This document shows positions 15,723 through 24,132 of a stretch of DNA of 64,000 nucleotides, piece after piece. Under the pieces are notes generated by a model. It had not been told where the DNA came from and did not search any database. It was given only the letters and a program-made list of their open reading frames with translations. Each line of letters begins with the position of its first letter. The stretch's first letter is position 1. Both the position numbers and the translations under genes were made by a program. Source of the stretch: Sorangium cellulosum So ce56 (GTDB lineage Bacteria; Myxococcota_A; Polyangia; Polyangiales; Polyangiaceae); assembly GCF_000067165.1 (NCBI RefSeq), contig NC_010162.1, positions 8,067,001 to 8,131,000 of the forward strand, in the 5' to 3' direction.

Positions 15723-17696
15723 ATGGCCCTGTTCGACGACGACTTCGAGACGCTCGAGCAGCTCCCCGAGATGCGAAAATCTCGCGGAAAGGGCGGAGAT
15801 TCGCACGGCCAGAGCCCCACCCCCGTGAGCCTCGGCCGCGCCCGCGCGGAGCTCACGGATCTGTCCAGCGACGGCCCCCGCTACGAGATGCGGTCGCTGC
15901 TCGGCGTCGGGGGGATGGGCGAGGTCCACTTCTGCAGGGACCGCCGCATCGGCCGCGACGTGGCCATGAAGGTCATCCGCGCCGAGCACCAGGGCGACAC
16001 GACGCTGCGCCACCGGTTCCTCCGCGAGGCCCGGGTGCAGGGCCAGCTCGAGCACCCGTCGATCGTGCCCGTCTACGACCTCGGCGTGGACAACAAGGGC
16101 TCGGCGTACTTCACGATGAAGCGCCTCCGGGGCCTCACGCTGGCGAGGATCCTGAACGAGCTCCGCGAGGGCGACCCGACGGCGCTCCAGAGCTTCTCGC
16201 GCCGCAGGCTGCTCACCGCCTTCTCGTCGATCTGCATCGCCGTCGACTTCGCGCACTCGCGCGGCGTGCTCCACCGCGACCTCAAGCCCGCCAACATCAT
16301 GCTCGGCGACTTCGGCGAGGTGTACCTGCTCGACTGGGGCGTCGCGAAGCTCATCGACACGCCGCTCCAGACGATCGACATGGGCGAAGATCCCATGAGC
16401 ACGCGGACCATCCCGGGCGACGTGCTCGGGACCCTCGGGTACATGTCGCCGGAGCAGGCGCAGGGGTGCGTCGACACGCTCGACGTGCGCAGCGACATCT
16501 ACTCGCTCGGCGCGATCCTCTTCGAGCTCCTCACGCTCAAGCCGCTGCACCCGAAGAAGGACCGCACCGAGATGCTCGACTCGCTCCTCCACGGCGCCGA
16601 CGCGCGGGCGTCGGTGCGCGCGCCCGAGCGCGAGGTGCCGCCGGAGCTCGACGCGATCTGCGTGACGGCGACGCGGCGCGAGCCCTCCGAGCGCTACCCG
16701 TCCGCCCGCGCGCTCTACGAGGCGGTCGAGCGGTTCCTCGACGGCGACAAGGACGTGGAGCTCCGTCGCGACCTCGCCGCGCGGCACGCGGGGCTGGCCG
16801 AGGAGCGCGTGACGGAGGCGCTCGCCGGCGGCAAGGAAGCCGAGGGCGCGCGGAAGGCGCTGCTCAGCGAGGTCGGCCAGGCGCTCGCCTTCGATCCGTC
16901 CAACGAGCGCGCGCTGGAGACGCTCCGGCGCGTCCTGACCGAGCCGCCGCGCGAGATGCCGGCGGAGGTGCTCGCCGAGCTGGACGCGGCCGCGGCGGCG
17001 CGGCACCGGCTGCAGCTGCGCGCGGGCATACGCGCCGAGTTGCTCGCGACGGCGATCGCGACGCTGGTCGCCGCGGTGTGGCTCGGCATCCGGGAGTGGC
17101 AGGTCTTCGCCTTCATCCTGGGCTTCACCGCCCTGGCGGCGCTGATGAAGTTCCTCGCCGCGCGCGTCGTCCACCGCCCGTCCGCGGAGTGGTACGCCTA
17201 CGCCGGCTTCGTCTTCAACGTGCTCAGCTTCCTGTGCATCGGGCGCGGCTTCGGCCCGCTGCTCTTCATGCCGATGCTGCTCGTCATCCTCACGTACGGC
17301 AACTCGTTCACGTACCGGACGGCCTACCGCGTCGCCGTCGTCGTGACCAGCTGCGTCGCGGTGCTGGCCGCCTCGTGGATCGAGTACTCGGGCGTCCTGC
17401 CCCGCTCGTACGAGTTCGCGGGCGGCGCGATGGTCATCCTGCCCCAGGCCGTCGAGCACTCGAAGATCGCGACGATGACGGCGCTGACGCTGACGACCCT
17501 GTTCATGCTGGTCGTGCCGGCGTTCATGATGGGCCAGCACCAGCACGCGCTGCGCGCCGCGGAGCGACGGGCGTTCCTGCAGGCCTGGCAGCTCCGCCAG
17601 CTGCTGCCGGAGCGGGCCCAGCCCGGCGCCGCGGCCGGCCCAGGCCTGGAACAGGCCCCGCGCCGCCGCCCGAGGCGCCCCCACGCCGCGGGGTGA
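15723..17696 (+). CDS. membrane Ser/Thr protein kinase
   Basis: A 657-residue Hanks-type kinase. The kinase domain spans about 55-345: Gly-rich loop LGVGGMGEV, VAMK lysine, catalytic loop HRDLKPANIM, and an activation segment starting with DWG in place of DFG, then GTLGYMSPEQA. The Asp needed for Mg binding is kept, so the protein is probably active. After a helical linker (about 345-435) the C-terminus has about six hydrophobic segments (about 440-615) and a basic tail, so the kinase domain is cytoplasmic and the sensor part is in the membrane. The ATG at 15723 lacks a clear ribosome-binding site. Target unknown. Confidence 0.9.
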   Translation: MALFDDDFETLEQLPEMRKSRGKGGDSHGQSPTPVSLGRARAELTDLSSDGPRYEMRSLLGVGGMGEVHFCRDRRIGRDVAMKVIRAEHQGDTTLRHRFLREARVQGQLEHPSIVPVYDLGVDNKGSAYFTMKRLRGLTLARILNELREGDPTALQSFSRRRLLTAFSSICIAVDFAHSRGVLHRDLKPANIMLGDFGEVYLLDWGVAKLIDTPLQTIDMGEDPMSTRTIPGDVLGTLGYMSPEQAQGCVDTLDVRSDIYSLGAILFELLTLKPLHPKKDRTEMLDSLLHGADARASVRAPEREVPPELDAICVTATRREPSERYPSARALYEAVERFLDGDKDVELRRDLAARHAGLAEERVTEALAGGKEAEGARKALLSEVGQALAFDPSNERALETLRRVLTEPPREMPAEVLAELDAAAAARHRLQLRAGIRAELLATAIATLVAAVWLGIREWQVFAFILGFTALAALMKFLAARVVHRPSAEWYAYAGFVFNVLSFLCIGRGFGPLLFMPMLLVILTYGNSFTYRTAYRVAVVVTSCVAVLAASWIEYSGVLPRSYEFAGGAMVILPQAVEHSKIATMTALTLTTLFMLVVPAFMMGQHQHALRAAERRAFLQAWQLRQLLPERAQPGAAAGPGLEQAPRRRPRRPHAAG

Positions 17697-17702
17697 GCGG
17701 GG

Positions 17703-19055
17703 TCAGTCCATCGGCCAGACCGCGACGACCCAGACCGGCGAGCCGCCGCGCGCGGACACGCGGAGGGCGGCGCTCTCCTCGATCTCGGAGCAGAACGCCA
17801 CGCCGGCGCTCTCGCCGTTCTCGCCGGCGTCGTCGCGCCCGGCGCGGTCGCCGAGCTCGACGGAGATCCGGAGCGCGCGCAGCTCGCCCCGGGCCAGCGC
17901 CGCCGCCGCGAAGTAGCAGCGGCCCGGCTCGACCTGGACCGGGACGAGCGTGTCGCCCTGCGCGCCGATCGCCTCCGTGATCGCCTGCGCGCGCGGCGCG
18001 GGCGCGTGGCGGCGGCGCAGCGCGGCGGCCAGGTTGCCCCGGGCGCGCGCGCCGAAGTGCGCCGGCACGAACGCGGACATCGGCCACTGCGCGTCGGACA
18101 GCACGACCTTCACCGGCCCCGCGGCCCCGAGGAAGGGCACCTCGACGACCCCCTGCTCGCCCAGACAGAAATCGAGCCGCGCGTCGGGCGCGTCGGACCT
18201 GTCGCGATCGAGCAGCCTGCCCGTGGTCCCCTCGCGCGCCTCGGCGTCGAGGTCGGTCGCGCGGCGCAACGCGGCGCTCGGGACCTCGGCCATCAGGTCG
18301 AGGCGGTGGCAGCCCTCGGGGAGCTTGACCGAGAACTGCCCCGTCCCGATCGACGAGGCGCGCATGTCGGTCGGAGCGACGCGCGGCGCCCCTTCCGCGA
18401 GCGCGCGCCGCGCGGCCCGCGCGACCCGGGCGTCGAGCGGCCCCGGCTCGGAGGGCCGCCCGGGGTCGCCGCGGGGCGCGACGGGCCCGGACGCGCGCTC
18501 CGGCAGGATGGCCTCGACGCGCTCCAGCGGCCCGCTCGACGCGGCGACGACGACGTCGAACGCGCTGCGCGTCGACAGCACCTCGATCACCACGCGGCGC
18601 AGCCCCTCGCGCTCGGCCCCGCACCGCGTGATGGCCGCGACCCCGGCGACGCTCGGGACGCGGCGGTCGTCCTCGGGCTCCGCGCCGCGCAGCTGCTGGA
18701 GGAGGCCCTCGAAGGCGGGGACGCCGCCCGACGGCCCGTCGGGAGAGAGCGTGAACTCCGCCGTGCGCGGCGCGAGGAACGCGGCGGTGAGGCACTCGTC
18801 CGCCGCCGCGCCGGCGGCGCCAGCCACGCGGGCCGGGCCGGCGGGCGGATCGATCGCCACGACCCGGGCGCGGCCGTGCTCGAGGAAGATGGGGGAGAGG
18901 CGCGCGACGCGCGCGCCCGAGAGCGACCACATCCGCGCCACGCGCGCGGCGTCGTCGCTGAGATCCGCGCGCGCCGGCGTCCCCGCGGAGACGCCGGCGA
19001 GCGCGGCGAGGAGCGAGAGGGCCGCCGCGCGCGCGGCCCGCGCCACGCGCGCCAT
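17703..19055 (-). CDS. secreted protein with three paired-cysteine modules
   Basis: A 450-residue exported protein starting at ATG 19055 with a signal peptide ending near PARA (residue 27). Three beta-rich modules carry early and late Cys: DECLTAA/ITRCGAE, EGCHRLD/DFCLGEQ and GRCYFAA/AFCSEIE. The plan and several motifs, such as LPxGCxRxDxxA, match the four-module protein at 12403-14199, so they are paralogues. The frame remains open upstream to 19355 but reads as Arg/Ser-rich shadow sequence. It converges on the kinase with a 6-base gap. Function unknown; extracellular or periplasmic. Confidence 0.62.
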   Translation of the reverse strand: MARVARAARAAALSLLAALAGVSAGTPARADLSDDAARVARMWSLSGARVARLSPIFLEHGRARVVAIDPPAGPARVAGAAGAAADECLTAAFLAPRTAEFTLSPDGPSGGVPAFEGLLQQLRGAEPEDDRRVPSVAGVAAITRCGAEREGLRRVVIEVLSTRSAFDVVVAASSGPLERVEAILPERASGPVAPRGDPGRPSEPGPLDARVARAARRALAEGAPRVAPTDMRASSIGTGQFSVKLPEGCHRLDLMAEVPSAALRRATDLDAEAREGTTGRLLDRDRSDAPDARLDFCLGEQGVVEVPFLGAAGPVKVVLSDAQWPMSAFVPAHFGARARGNLAAALRRRHAPAPRAQAITEAIGAQGDTLVPVQVEPGRCYFAAAALARGELRALRISVELGDRAGRDDAGENGESAGVAFCSEIEESAALRVSARGGSPVWVVAVWPMD

Positions 19056-19116
19056 GCCTGATGCCGCGCGGCCCCGCTCGGCGGCGCCGCCCGCCGCGGC
19101 CCTCAGGCGCCCGGGG

Positions 19117-20862
19117 CTACGACGAGCTGCGCATCGACTCGATGAGGATGCGCGCGACCTCCGGACGGGAGAACTCCGGCGGCGGCAGCTCGCCGCGCTG
19201 GAGCAGCTCGCGCACCTTCGTCCCGGACAGGTTGACCTGCGTCGACGCATCACCAGGCGCCGTCTTCGCCGTGGCCATCGCGCCGACCACCGTCGAGTAG
19301 AACGCGTTCTCGAAGTTGAGCGTGGTGATGCCGAGCTCTCCGGGGCTGAAGGCATTGAAGATCTCCTGCGCGTCGTACGTGCCGTAGTAGCTGCCGACGC
19401 CGGCGTGATCGCGCCCCACGATGAAGTGGGAGCAGCCGTAGTTCTTGCGCGCCAGCGCGTGGAAGATCGCCTCGCGCGGCCCCGCGTAGCGCATCGCCGC
19501 CGGGTAGATCGAGAGGAGCACGCGGTCCTTCACATAGTACTTCGCGATGAGCTCCTCGTAGCAACGCATCCGCACGTCCGCCGGGATGTCGTCCGACTTG
19601 GTCGCGCCGACGAGCGGGTGGATCATCAGGCCGTCGCAGATCTCCAGCGCCGTCTTGGTGATGAACTCGTGCGCCCTGTGGATCGGGTTCCGCGTCTGGA
19701 ACCCGACGATGCGGCGCCAGCCCTTCTCGGCGAAGTACGCCCGCGTCGTCGCCGGGCTCCGGTCGTACGCCGGGAACGCCGAGTCGACGGGCCGCTCCAG
19801 CACGCGGATCTCGCCGCCGAGGTACACGGGGCCCGTGCTCATCAGGTACGCGACGCCCGGGTGCTTCGTCTCGGTCGTCCGGAACACCTCCTGCGCCTCG
19901 AGCTCCTTGTTCGGCCGCCACTTGTCGCTCAGCTCGATGACCGCGACGATGCGGCCGTCGCGCGCGCGGAGCGCCGCCTCGGAGCCCACGCGGAGCCCCT
20001 CGGCCGCCTGCTCGGAGACGGCGAGCGTGATCGGCATCGACCACGGCAGGCCGCTCTCGAGCCGCATCTCGCGCACGACGCGCAGGTAGTCCTTCGAGTT
20101 CATGAAGCCGCGCAGCGGGGAGAACGCCCCGATCGCGATCATCTCGACGTCGCTCTCGGTCCGCTCGTCGAGCTCGATGACCGGCAGCCCCTTCGCCCGC
20201 TCCGCGAGCGACGCCTTCGCCGCGCCCTCGACCCACCGGTTCACGAGCTCGCCGCCGTGCGGCGCGATGAGCCCGCGCGCTCCGCCCGCGGCCGCCCCCG
20301 CGGCGGCCGCGCCGGACACGGCGACCGCGGCGCCGCGGCGCGGGACGTAGCCGAGCTCCTCGAGCTTGGCGAGGATCTTGGCGAGGCTCTCCTCCTTCGT
20401 CTCCTTGCCGGTGTCGACGACCACCTCGGGGCTCTCGGGCGCCTCGTACGGATCGTCGATGCCCGTGAAGTTCTTGATCTCGCCCGCGAGCGCCTTCTTG
20501 TAGAGCCCCTTCGCGTCGCGCTCGGCGAGCACGGGGATCTCGCAGGAGCAGAACACCTCGACGAAGTGGGGGATCTGGGCCCGCTGCTCGTCACGGATCG
20601 CCTTGTAAGGGCTGATGGCGGCCGTCATCGCGCACGCGCCCGACCGGGCGATGAGCTTCGCCACGTATCCGATTCGCCGGATGTTCGTATCGCGGTCCTC
20701 CTTCGAGAACCCGAGGCCCTTCGAGAGGTTGGTGCGCACCTCGTCGCCGTCGAGCACCTCCACGTGGACGGAGCGGGCGCGGAGCTCGGCCGAGAGCATC
20801 GCCGCGAGCGTGCTCTTGCCAGCGCCGCTCAAACCGGTGAACCAGACAACAAAACCTGACAT
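19117..20862 (-). CDS. bifunctional APS kinase / ATP sulfurylase
   Basis: A 581-residue fusion that makes PAPS from sulfate. Residues 1-180 are APS kinase with the P-loop GLSGAGKS at 10-17 and the lid region DDPYEAPESPEVVVDT. After an Ala/Gly linker (about 183-205) residues 210-575 are ATP sulfurylase, with the nucleotide motifs QTRNPIHRAHE (about 389-399) and GRDHAGVG. The kinase-first order is that of eukaryotic PAPS synthase and some bacteria. It lies 129 bases downstream of the cysteine operon on the same strand, so it completes a sulfur-assimilation cluster. The ATG at 20862 follows GAAGGAGTTGC. Confidence 0.95.
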   Translation of the reverse strand: MSGFVVWFTGLSGAGKSTLAAMLSAELRARSVHVEVLDGDEVRTNLSKGLGFSKEDRDTNIRRIGYVAKLIARSGACAMTAAISPYKAIRDEQRAQIPHFVEVFCSCEIPVLAERDAKGLYKKALAGEIKNFTGIDDPYEAPESPEVVVDTGKETKEESLAKILAKLEELGYVPRRGAAVAVSGAAAAGAAAGGARGLIAPHGGELVNRWVEGAAKASLAERAKGLPVIELDERTESDVEMIAIGAFSPLRGFMNSKDYLRVVREMRLESGLPWSMPITLAVSEQAAEGLRVGSEAALRARDGRIVAVIELSDKWRPNKELEAQEVFRTTETKHPGVAYLMSTGPVYLGGEIRVLERPVDSAFPAYDRSPATTRAYFAEKGWRRIVGFQTRNPIHRAHEFITKTALEICDGLMIHPLVGATKSDDIPADVRMRCYEELIAKYYVKDRVLLSIYPAAMRYAGPREAIFHALARKNYGCSHFIVGRDHAGVGSYYGTYDAQEIFNAFSPGELGITTLNFENAFYSTVVGAMATAKTAPGDASTQVNLSGTKVRELLQRGELPPPEFSRPEVARILIESMRSSS

Positions 20863-20991
20863 TTAGGCAACTCCTTCGATGATCAAGTGACGACTACGGA
20901 CTCGGCCGCTCCGGGCCTCGGGTGCAGACCCCTCAACGAGCGGAGGAGGGCTGCGCGAGAGCGCGTCGACGCGCGCCCCGGCGCGATGAGC

Positions 20992-21564
20992 TCAATCGAC
21001 CACGGAGAACGTCGACGCGACGAAGGCGGCGCCGTCCCACACGAAGAGGCGGTGCTCCGCGATGCGGGGCGCCTCCTCCGGGCGCCCTTCACCGGAGCCG
21101 CCGCGCACGCTGGTGACGAGGAACGCGAGCGGGAACGCCGGCCCGGGCCCCAGCACGATCTGGCCCCCTTCCTCGGCCGGCGGCTCGCCGCCGCTCATCA
21201 TGGCGGCGTCCGTCGGGCTGAAGTAAGCGCCGGCGTCGAGGTGCGAGTGATAGAGCACTTTCACCGGGCGCCCCGCCGAGGCGCCCTTCTCGACGGCGTC
21301 GGAGAAGCGCTTGCCGTTGAAATCGAAGAACGTCCGCGCCGTCCGGAAGTACCGCTCCGGATCGATGGCGTGGAGCTTGTTCGCGATGTTGTCCATCCGG
21401 ACGTGCTCGTCGCAGAGCAGCGGCTCGTCCGCGGGCCCCTTCAGGTACCCGCAGGCCTCCTCGTCGCGCGCGTAGCCCGCGAGCGCCTCGTCCTCGACCG
21501 CCTTGAGCACGCTCGCCTTGAGGACGACCCCACCGGCGGTCCACGGCTGTGGAGACATCACCAT
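20992..21564 (-). CDS. mec: JAMM/MPN metalloprotease of CysO-CysM type
   Basis: A 190-residue JAMM/Mov34 zinc protease. Zinc and catalytic residues visible are Glu36 (RDEEACGYL), His106 and His108 (HSH), and Asp119 in the HxHx10D pattern HSHLDAGAYFSPTD. In Mycobacterium tuberculosis the homologous Mec hydrolyses the CysO-cysteine adduct to release cysteine. Here it follows a CysM-like synthase, which supports the same role. The ATG at 21564 is preferred because GGGAGAAG lies about 11 bases upstream; an ATG at 21558 also exists. Either start overlaps the cysM stop, so translation is coupled. Confidence 0.85.
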   Translation of the reverse strand: MVMSPQPWTAGGVVLKASVLKAVEDEALAGYARDEEACGYLKGPADEPLLCDEHVRMDNIANKLHAIDPERYFRTARTFFDFNGKRFSDAVEKGASAGRPVKVLYHSHLDAGAYFSPTDAAMMSGGEPPAEEGGQIVLGPGPAFPLAFLVTSVRGGSGEGRPEEAPRIAEHRLFVWDGAAFVASTFSVVD

Positions 21565-22508
21565 ACGTAACGCTTCTCCCATTTCATGGGCGCAAAATAG
21601 CGGTCGCCCCGGTCCGGGACAATCGCCACGACGCACCCCCCTTGCTGTTCGCGGTGCAGGCGCTTCGCGATCTCGAAGGCCGCGAAGACGGCCGCGCCGC
21701 CCGAGTGCCCCACGTGCAGCGCCTCCTCGCGCGCGAGGCGATCGGACATGTCCCAGCCGTCCTCGGTCGTGATGCGCATCGTCTCGTGGTACGCGCCCTC
21801 GTCGTGGATGGCGGGCACGAGCGAGCTCGGCAGGTGCTTGAGCCCCTCCAGCCCGTGGAGCGCCTCCGTGGGCTCCACGGCGATGCAGCGGATCGGGCGG
21901 TGGTGCTCGCGCAGCCGCCGGCTCGTCCCGACGATGGTGCCGCTCGTGCCGATGCCGGCCACGAAGTGCGTGATCCTGTCGCCGACCGCCTCCAGGATCT
22001 CGCGCGCCGTGCCGTGGTAGTGGGCGAGCGGGTTGTCCTCGTTCGAGTACTGATCCGGGTAGAAGTACCGCTCCGGATCCTTCTCGACCAGCGAGCGCAC
22101 GAGGCGGATCGCGCCGTCGGAGCCCTCCATCGGGTCGCTGAAGATGAGCTCCGTGCCGAACGCGCGCGCGATGTCCTTGCGCGCCTTCGACACGTTCGAC
22201 GGCATGACGAGCGCCACCTTGAAGCCCATCGCCGCGCCGAAGAGCGAGTAGGCGACCCCGGTGTTGCCGCTCGTCGAGTCGATGAGCGTCTTCTGGCTGG
22301 TGAGGCGCCCGTCCGCGGCGGCGCGGGTCATCATCCGCAGCGCGGCGCGATCCTTCACCGAGCCGCCGGGGTTCGCGAACTCGAGCTTGGCGTAGACCTC
22401 GACCGACGGCGTGTCGCGGCCGACGCGCGAGAGGCGCAAGAGCGGCGTGTCGCCCACGGCGTCGACGACCGATCCCAGGCGGCGGGAGCGGGCGAGCGAG
22501 TGCCTCAT
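21558..22508 (-). CDS. cysM: cysteine synthase, CysM type
   Basis: A 316-residue fold-type II PLP enzyme. The PLP lysine is Lys52 in NPGGSVKDR, the substrate loop STSGNTG and the phosphate loop GIGTSGT are intact. It sits between a ThiS-like CysO gene and a JAMM protease gene, and its DPMEGSDGAI loop resembles that of mycobacterial CysM. It therefore likely uses thiocarboxylated CysO as sulfur donor with O-phosphoserine as acceptor; this substrate choice is inferred from context. Its ATG overlaps the upstream stop by ATGA, and the C-terminus ends in Tyr-Val-Trp. A separate CysK in the same operon may serve the sulfide route. Confidence 0.87.
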   Translation of the reverse strand: MRHSLARSRRLGSVVDAVGDTPLLRLSRVGRDTPSVEVYAKLEFANPGGSVKDRAALRMMTRAAADGRLTSQKTLIDSTSGNTGVAYSLFGAAMGFKVALVMPSNVSKARKDIARAFGTELIFSDPMEGSDGAIRLVRSLVEKDPERYFYPDQYSNEDNPLAHYHGTAREILEAVGDRITHFVAGIGTSGTIVGTSRRLREHHRPIRCIAVEPTEALHGLEGLKHLPSSLVPAIHDEGAYHETMRITTEDGWDMSDRLAREEALHVGHSGGAAVFAAFEIAKRLHREQQGGCVVAIVPDRGDRYFAPMKWEKRYVW

Positions 22509-22855
22509 GACGGGTCGACCTCCCCCGCGCTCCCCTGCCCCGCGCTCCCCGCGGCGCTGCCCAGGGCCAGCGCGGCGCGCATCTCGGCGAGCGCCGCGCG
22601 CGCGCCGGCGAGCACGGCGCGCGCGGCGGGCGAGGCGACGAGGTCCGCGGGCGCGAGCGCGGCGAGGTCGATCGCGCCGTCCGCGAGCGCGCCGAAGCCG
22701 GCGCCGCGCGCGTAGCGCTCCGCCACCTCGTGCGCGAGCGGCGGCGCGTCGCTGCCGCCGCCGAGCACGCGCGCCGTCGCCGCCCCGAGCCTCGCCTGTC
22801 CCTCTGGACCGATCTCCGCGAGCAACACCTGGCGGAGATAGCGCGGGTCGTCCAC
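22505..22855 (-). CDS. stand-alone N-terminal E1 (ThiF/MoeB)-like fragment
   Basis: A 116-residue protein starting with GTG at 22855, one base after the cysO stop. Its first part, DDPRYLRQVLLAEIG then EGQARL, is the RYxRQ N-terminal arm of ThiF/MoeB E1 enzymes, whose Arg reaches the ATP site of the partner subunit in known structures. The next part (ARVLGGGSDAPPL and GFGALADGAIDL) still aligns with the start of the E1 Rossmann fold but lacks its nucleotide-binding glycines. The operon's main E1 (23128-24132) begins exactly where this arm would end and lacks RYxRQ. It may be a complementing split piece or a decayed E1 copy. Confidence 0.6.
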   Translation of the reverse strand: MDDPRYLRQVLLAEIGPEGQARLGAATARVLGGGSDAPPLAHEVAERYARGAGFGALADGAIDLAALAPADLVASPAARAVLAGARAALAEMRAALALGSAAGSAGQGSAGEVDPS

Positions 22856-22856
22856 C

Positions 22857-23135
22857 TCAGCCCCCGGCGATCGCGGGCACGATCGCCACCTGGTCACCGC
22901 CCTTCACGGGCGTCTTCAGCCCGTCGAGGAAGCGGATGTCCTCGTCGCCCACGAAGATGTTCACGAAGCGCCGCACGCCCTTCTCGTCGAGGAGTCGGTC
23001 GCGGATGCCGGGGTAGCTCTTCTCGAGGTTCTCGATCAGCTCGCCGACGGTGCCGCCGGCGGCTTTGACCTCGTCCTGTCCGCCGGTGAGCGTGCGGAGC
23101 GGGGTCGGGATGCGGACGGTCGCGGTGTCAGCCAT
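22857..23135 (-). CDS. cysO: ThiS/MoaD-family sulfur carrier, CysO-like
   Basis: A 92-residue ubiquitin-fold sulfur carrier. The family features are the central RFVNIFVGDEDIR strand, GGDQVAIVPAIAGG at the end and the obligatory C-terminal Gly-Gly that is adenylated and converted to a thiocarboxylate. The ATG at 23135 follows GGAGAG and overlaps the thiF stop by 8 bases. Next-door cysM, JAMM protease and E1 genes identify it as CysO rather than MoaD or ThiS. The frame stays open upstream through the minisatellite, but that portion belongs to the thiF tail in another frame. Confidence 0.88.
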   Translation of the reverse strand: MADTATVRIPTPLRTLTGGQDEVKAAGGTVGELIENLEKSYPGIRDRLLDEKGVRRFVNIFVGDEDIRFLDGLKTPVKGGDQVAIVPAIAGG

Positions 23136-24132
23136 GGTCTTGCTCTCCAGTCTTGAGGTGGGTCGAGGATCCGCCCTCGCGGTCCTTTTCAGTTTCAACG
23201 TGGGTCGGGGATCCGCCTTCGCGGTCCCCTTCAACGTGGGTCGGGGATCCGCCTTCGCGGTCCTTTTCAACGTGGGTCGGGGATCCGCCTTCGCGGTCCC
23301 CTTCAACGTGGGTCGGGGATCCGCCTTCGCGGTCCCCTTCAACGTGGGTCGGGGATCCGCCTTCGCGGTCCCCTTCAACGTGGGTCGGGGATCCGCTCTC
23401 GGCCGCGCACGCGACGACGTAGCGGGACGCGTCGATCGTCGCGATCGCGGCGCGCGCTCCGCACAGGTCGCAGGCGGGCCGCGCGGAGACAGGGACGCTG
23501 CGCAGCGTGTCCGTGCGGCCGTCGTACGTCGCGATCCGGCCGAAGATCGACGCGTCGCCCGCGAGGATCGCCAGCGCGCGATCCGCCGCGATCGCGCCGG
23601 CCACGCCGCACACCGGGCCAGCCACCCCGGCCGTGGCGCAATCCGGCGCGTCCCCCGTCGGCAGGTCCTCGAAGAGGCAGCGGTAGCAGGGCGCCCCCTC
23701 CCCCGCGACCGCCATCACCGTCGCGCGCCAGCGGATCGCGGCGGCATGGACCACCGGCGTCCTCGTGAGGCGGCACACGTCGGCGATCAGGAACCGCGAC
23801 GCGAAGTTGTCGGTCGCGTCGACCACCACGGAGACGCCCGGCATCAGCCCCGCCGCCGCGCTCGGCGTGAAGCGGCCGTAACGGCGATCGACGCGGAGCC
23901 CGGGGAAGCGGCGGCGCAGCGCCTCCGTGAACGCATCGAGCTTCGGCCGCCCGACGTCGTCGTCGTCGAACAGGATCTGACGGTGCAGGTTCGTCAGCTC
24001 GACCTGGTCGTCGTCCGCGACCCGGAGCTCCCGCACCCCGGCGGCGGCGAGCGCGAGCCCGGCGGGCGCGGCGATCCCCCCCGCCCCGACGAGGAGGACA
24101 CACCCGCGGATCGCCTCGCCGCCGCCGCTCAT
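23128..24132 (-). CDS. ThiF/MoeB-type E1 lacking its N-terminal arm, with repeat tail
   Basis: A 334-residue adenylating enzyme expected to activate the CysO C-terminus. Core motifs are the nucleotide loop GAGGIA, DDDQVELTNLHRQ, the conserved ATDNFASR, and two zinc pairs CYRC and CDLC. It starts at ATG 24132, overlapping cysK by ATGA, directly before the Rossmann fold: the usual 15-20-residue RYxRQ arm is absent and is encoded separately at 22505-22855. No rhodanese domain follows. Instead the last 85 residues are tandem 12-residue units GDREGGSPTHVE produced by a 36-bp minisatellite. The tail is hydrophilic and probably disordered. Confidence 0.85.
   Translation of the reverse strand: MSGGGEAIRGCVLLVGAGGIAAPAGLALAAAGVRELRVADDDQVELTNLHRQILFDDDDVGRPKLDAFTEALRRRFPGLRVDRRYGRFTPSAAAGLMPGVSVVVDATDNFASRFLIADVCRLTRTPVVHAAAIRWRATVMAVAGEGAPCYRCLFEDLPTGDAPDCATAGVAGPVCGVAGAIAADRALAILAGDASIFGRIATYDGRTDTLRSVPVSARPACDLCGARAAIATIDASRYVVACAAESGSPTHVEGDREGGSPTHVEGDREGGSPTHVEGDREGGSPTHVEKDREGGSPTHVEGDREGGSPTHVETEKDREGGSSTHLKTGEQDHG
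23151..23397. repeat. 36-bp minisatellite in thiF 3' end
   Basis: Seven copies begin at 23158, 23200, 23236, 23272, 23308, 23344 and 23380. Spacing is 36 bp except for a 42-bp first interval. Each contains GTGGGTCGGGGATCCGCC with a central GGATCC. The period is a multiple of three, so the thiF frame stays open; frames on the other strand are open as well. Confidence 0.95.

Noticed and set aside
23158..23397. Possible CRISPR array
   Set aside because: Units are contiguous tandem copies with no unique spacers, and no cas genes are present.
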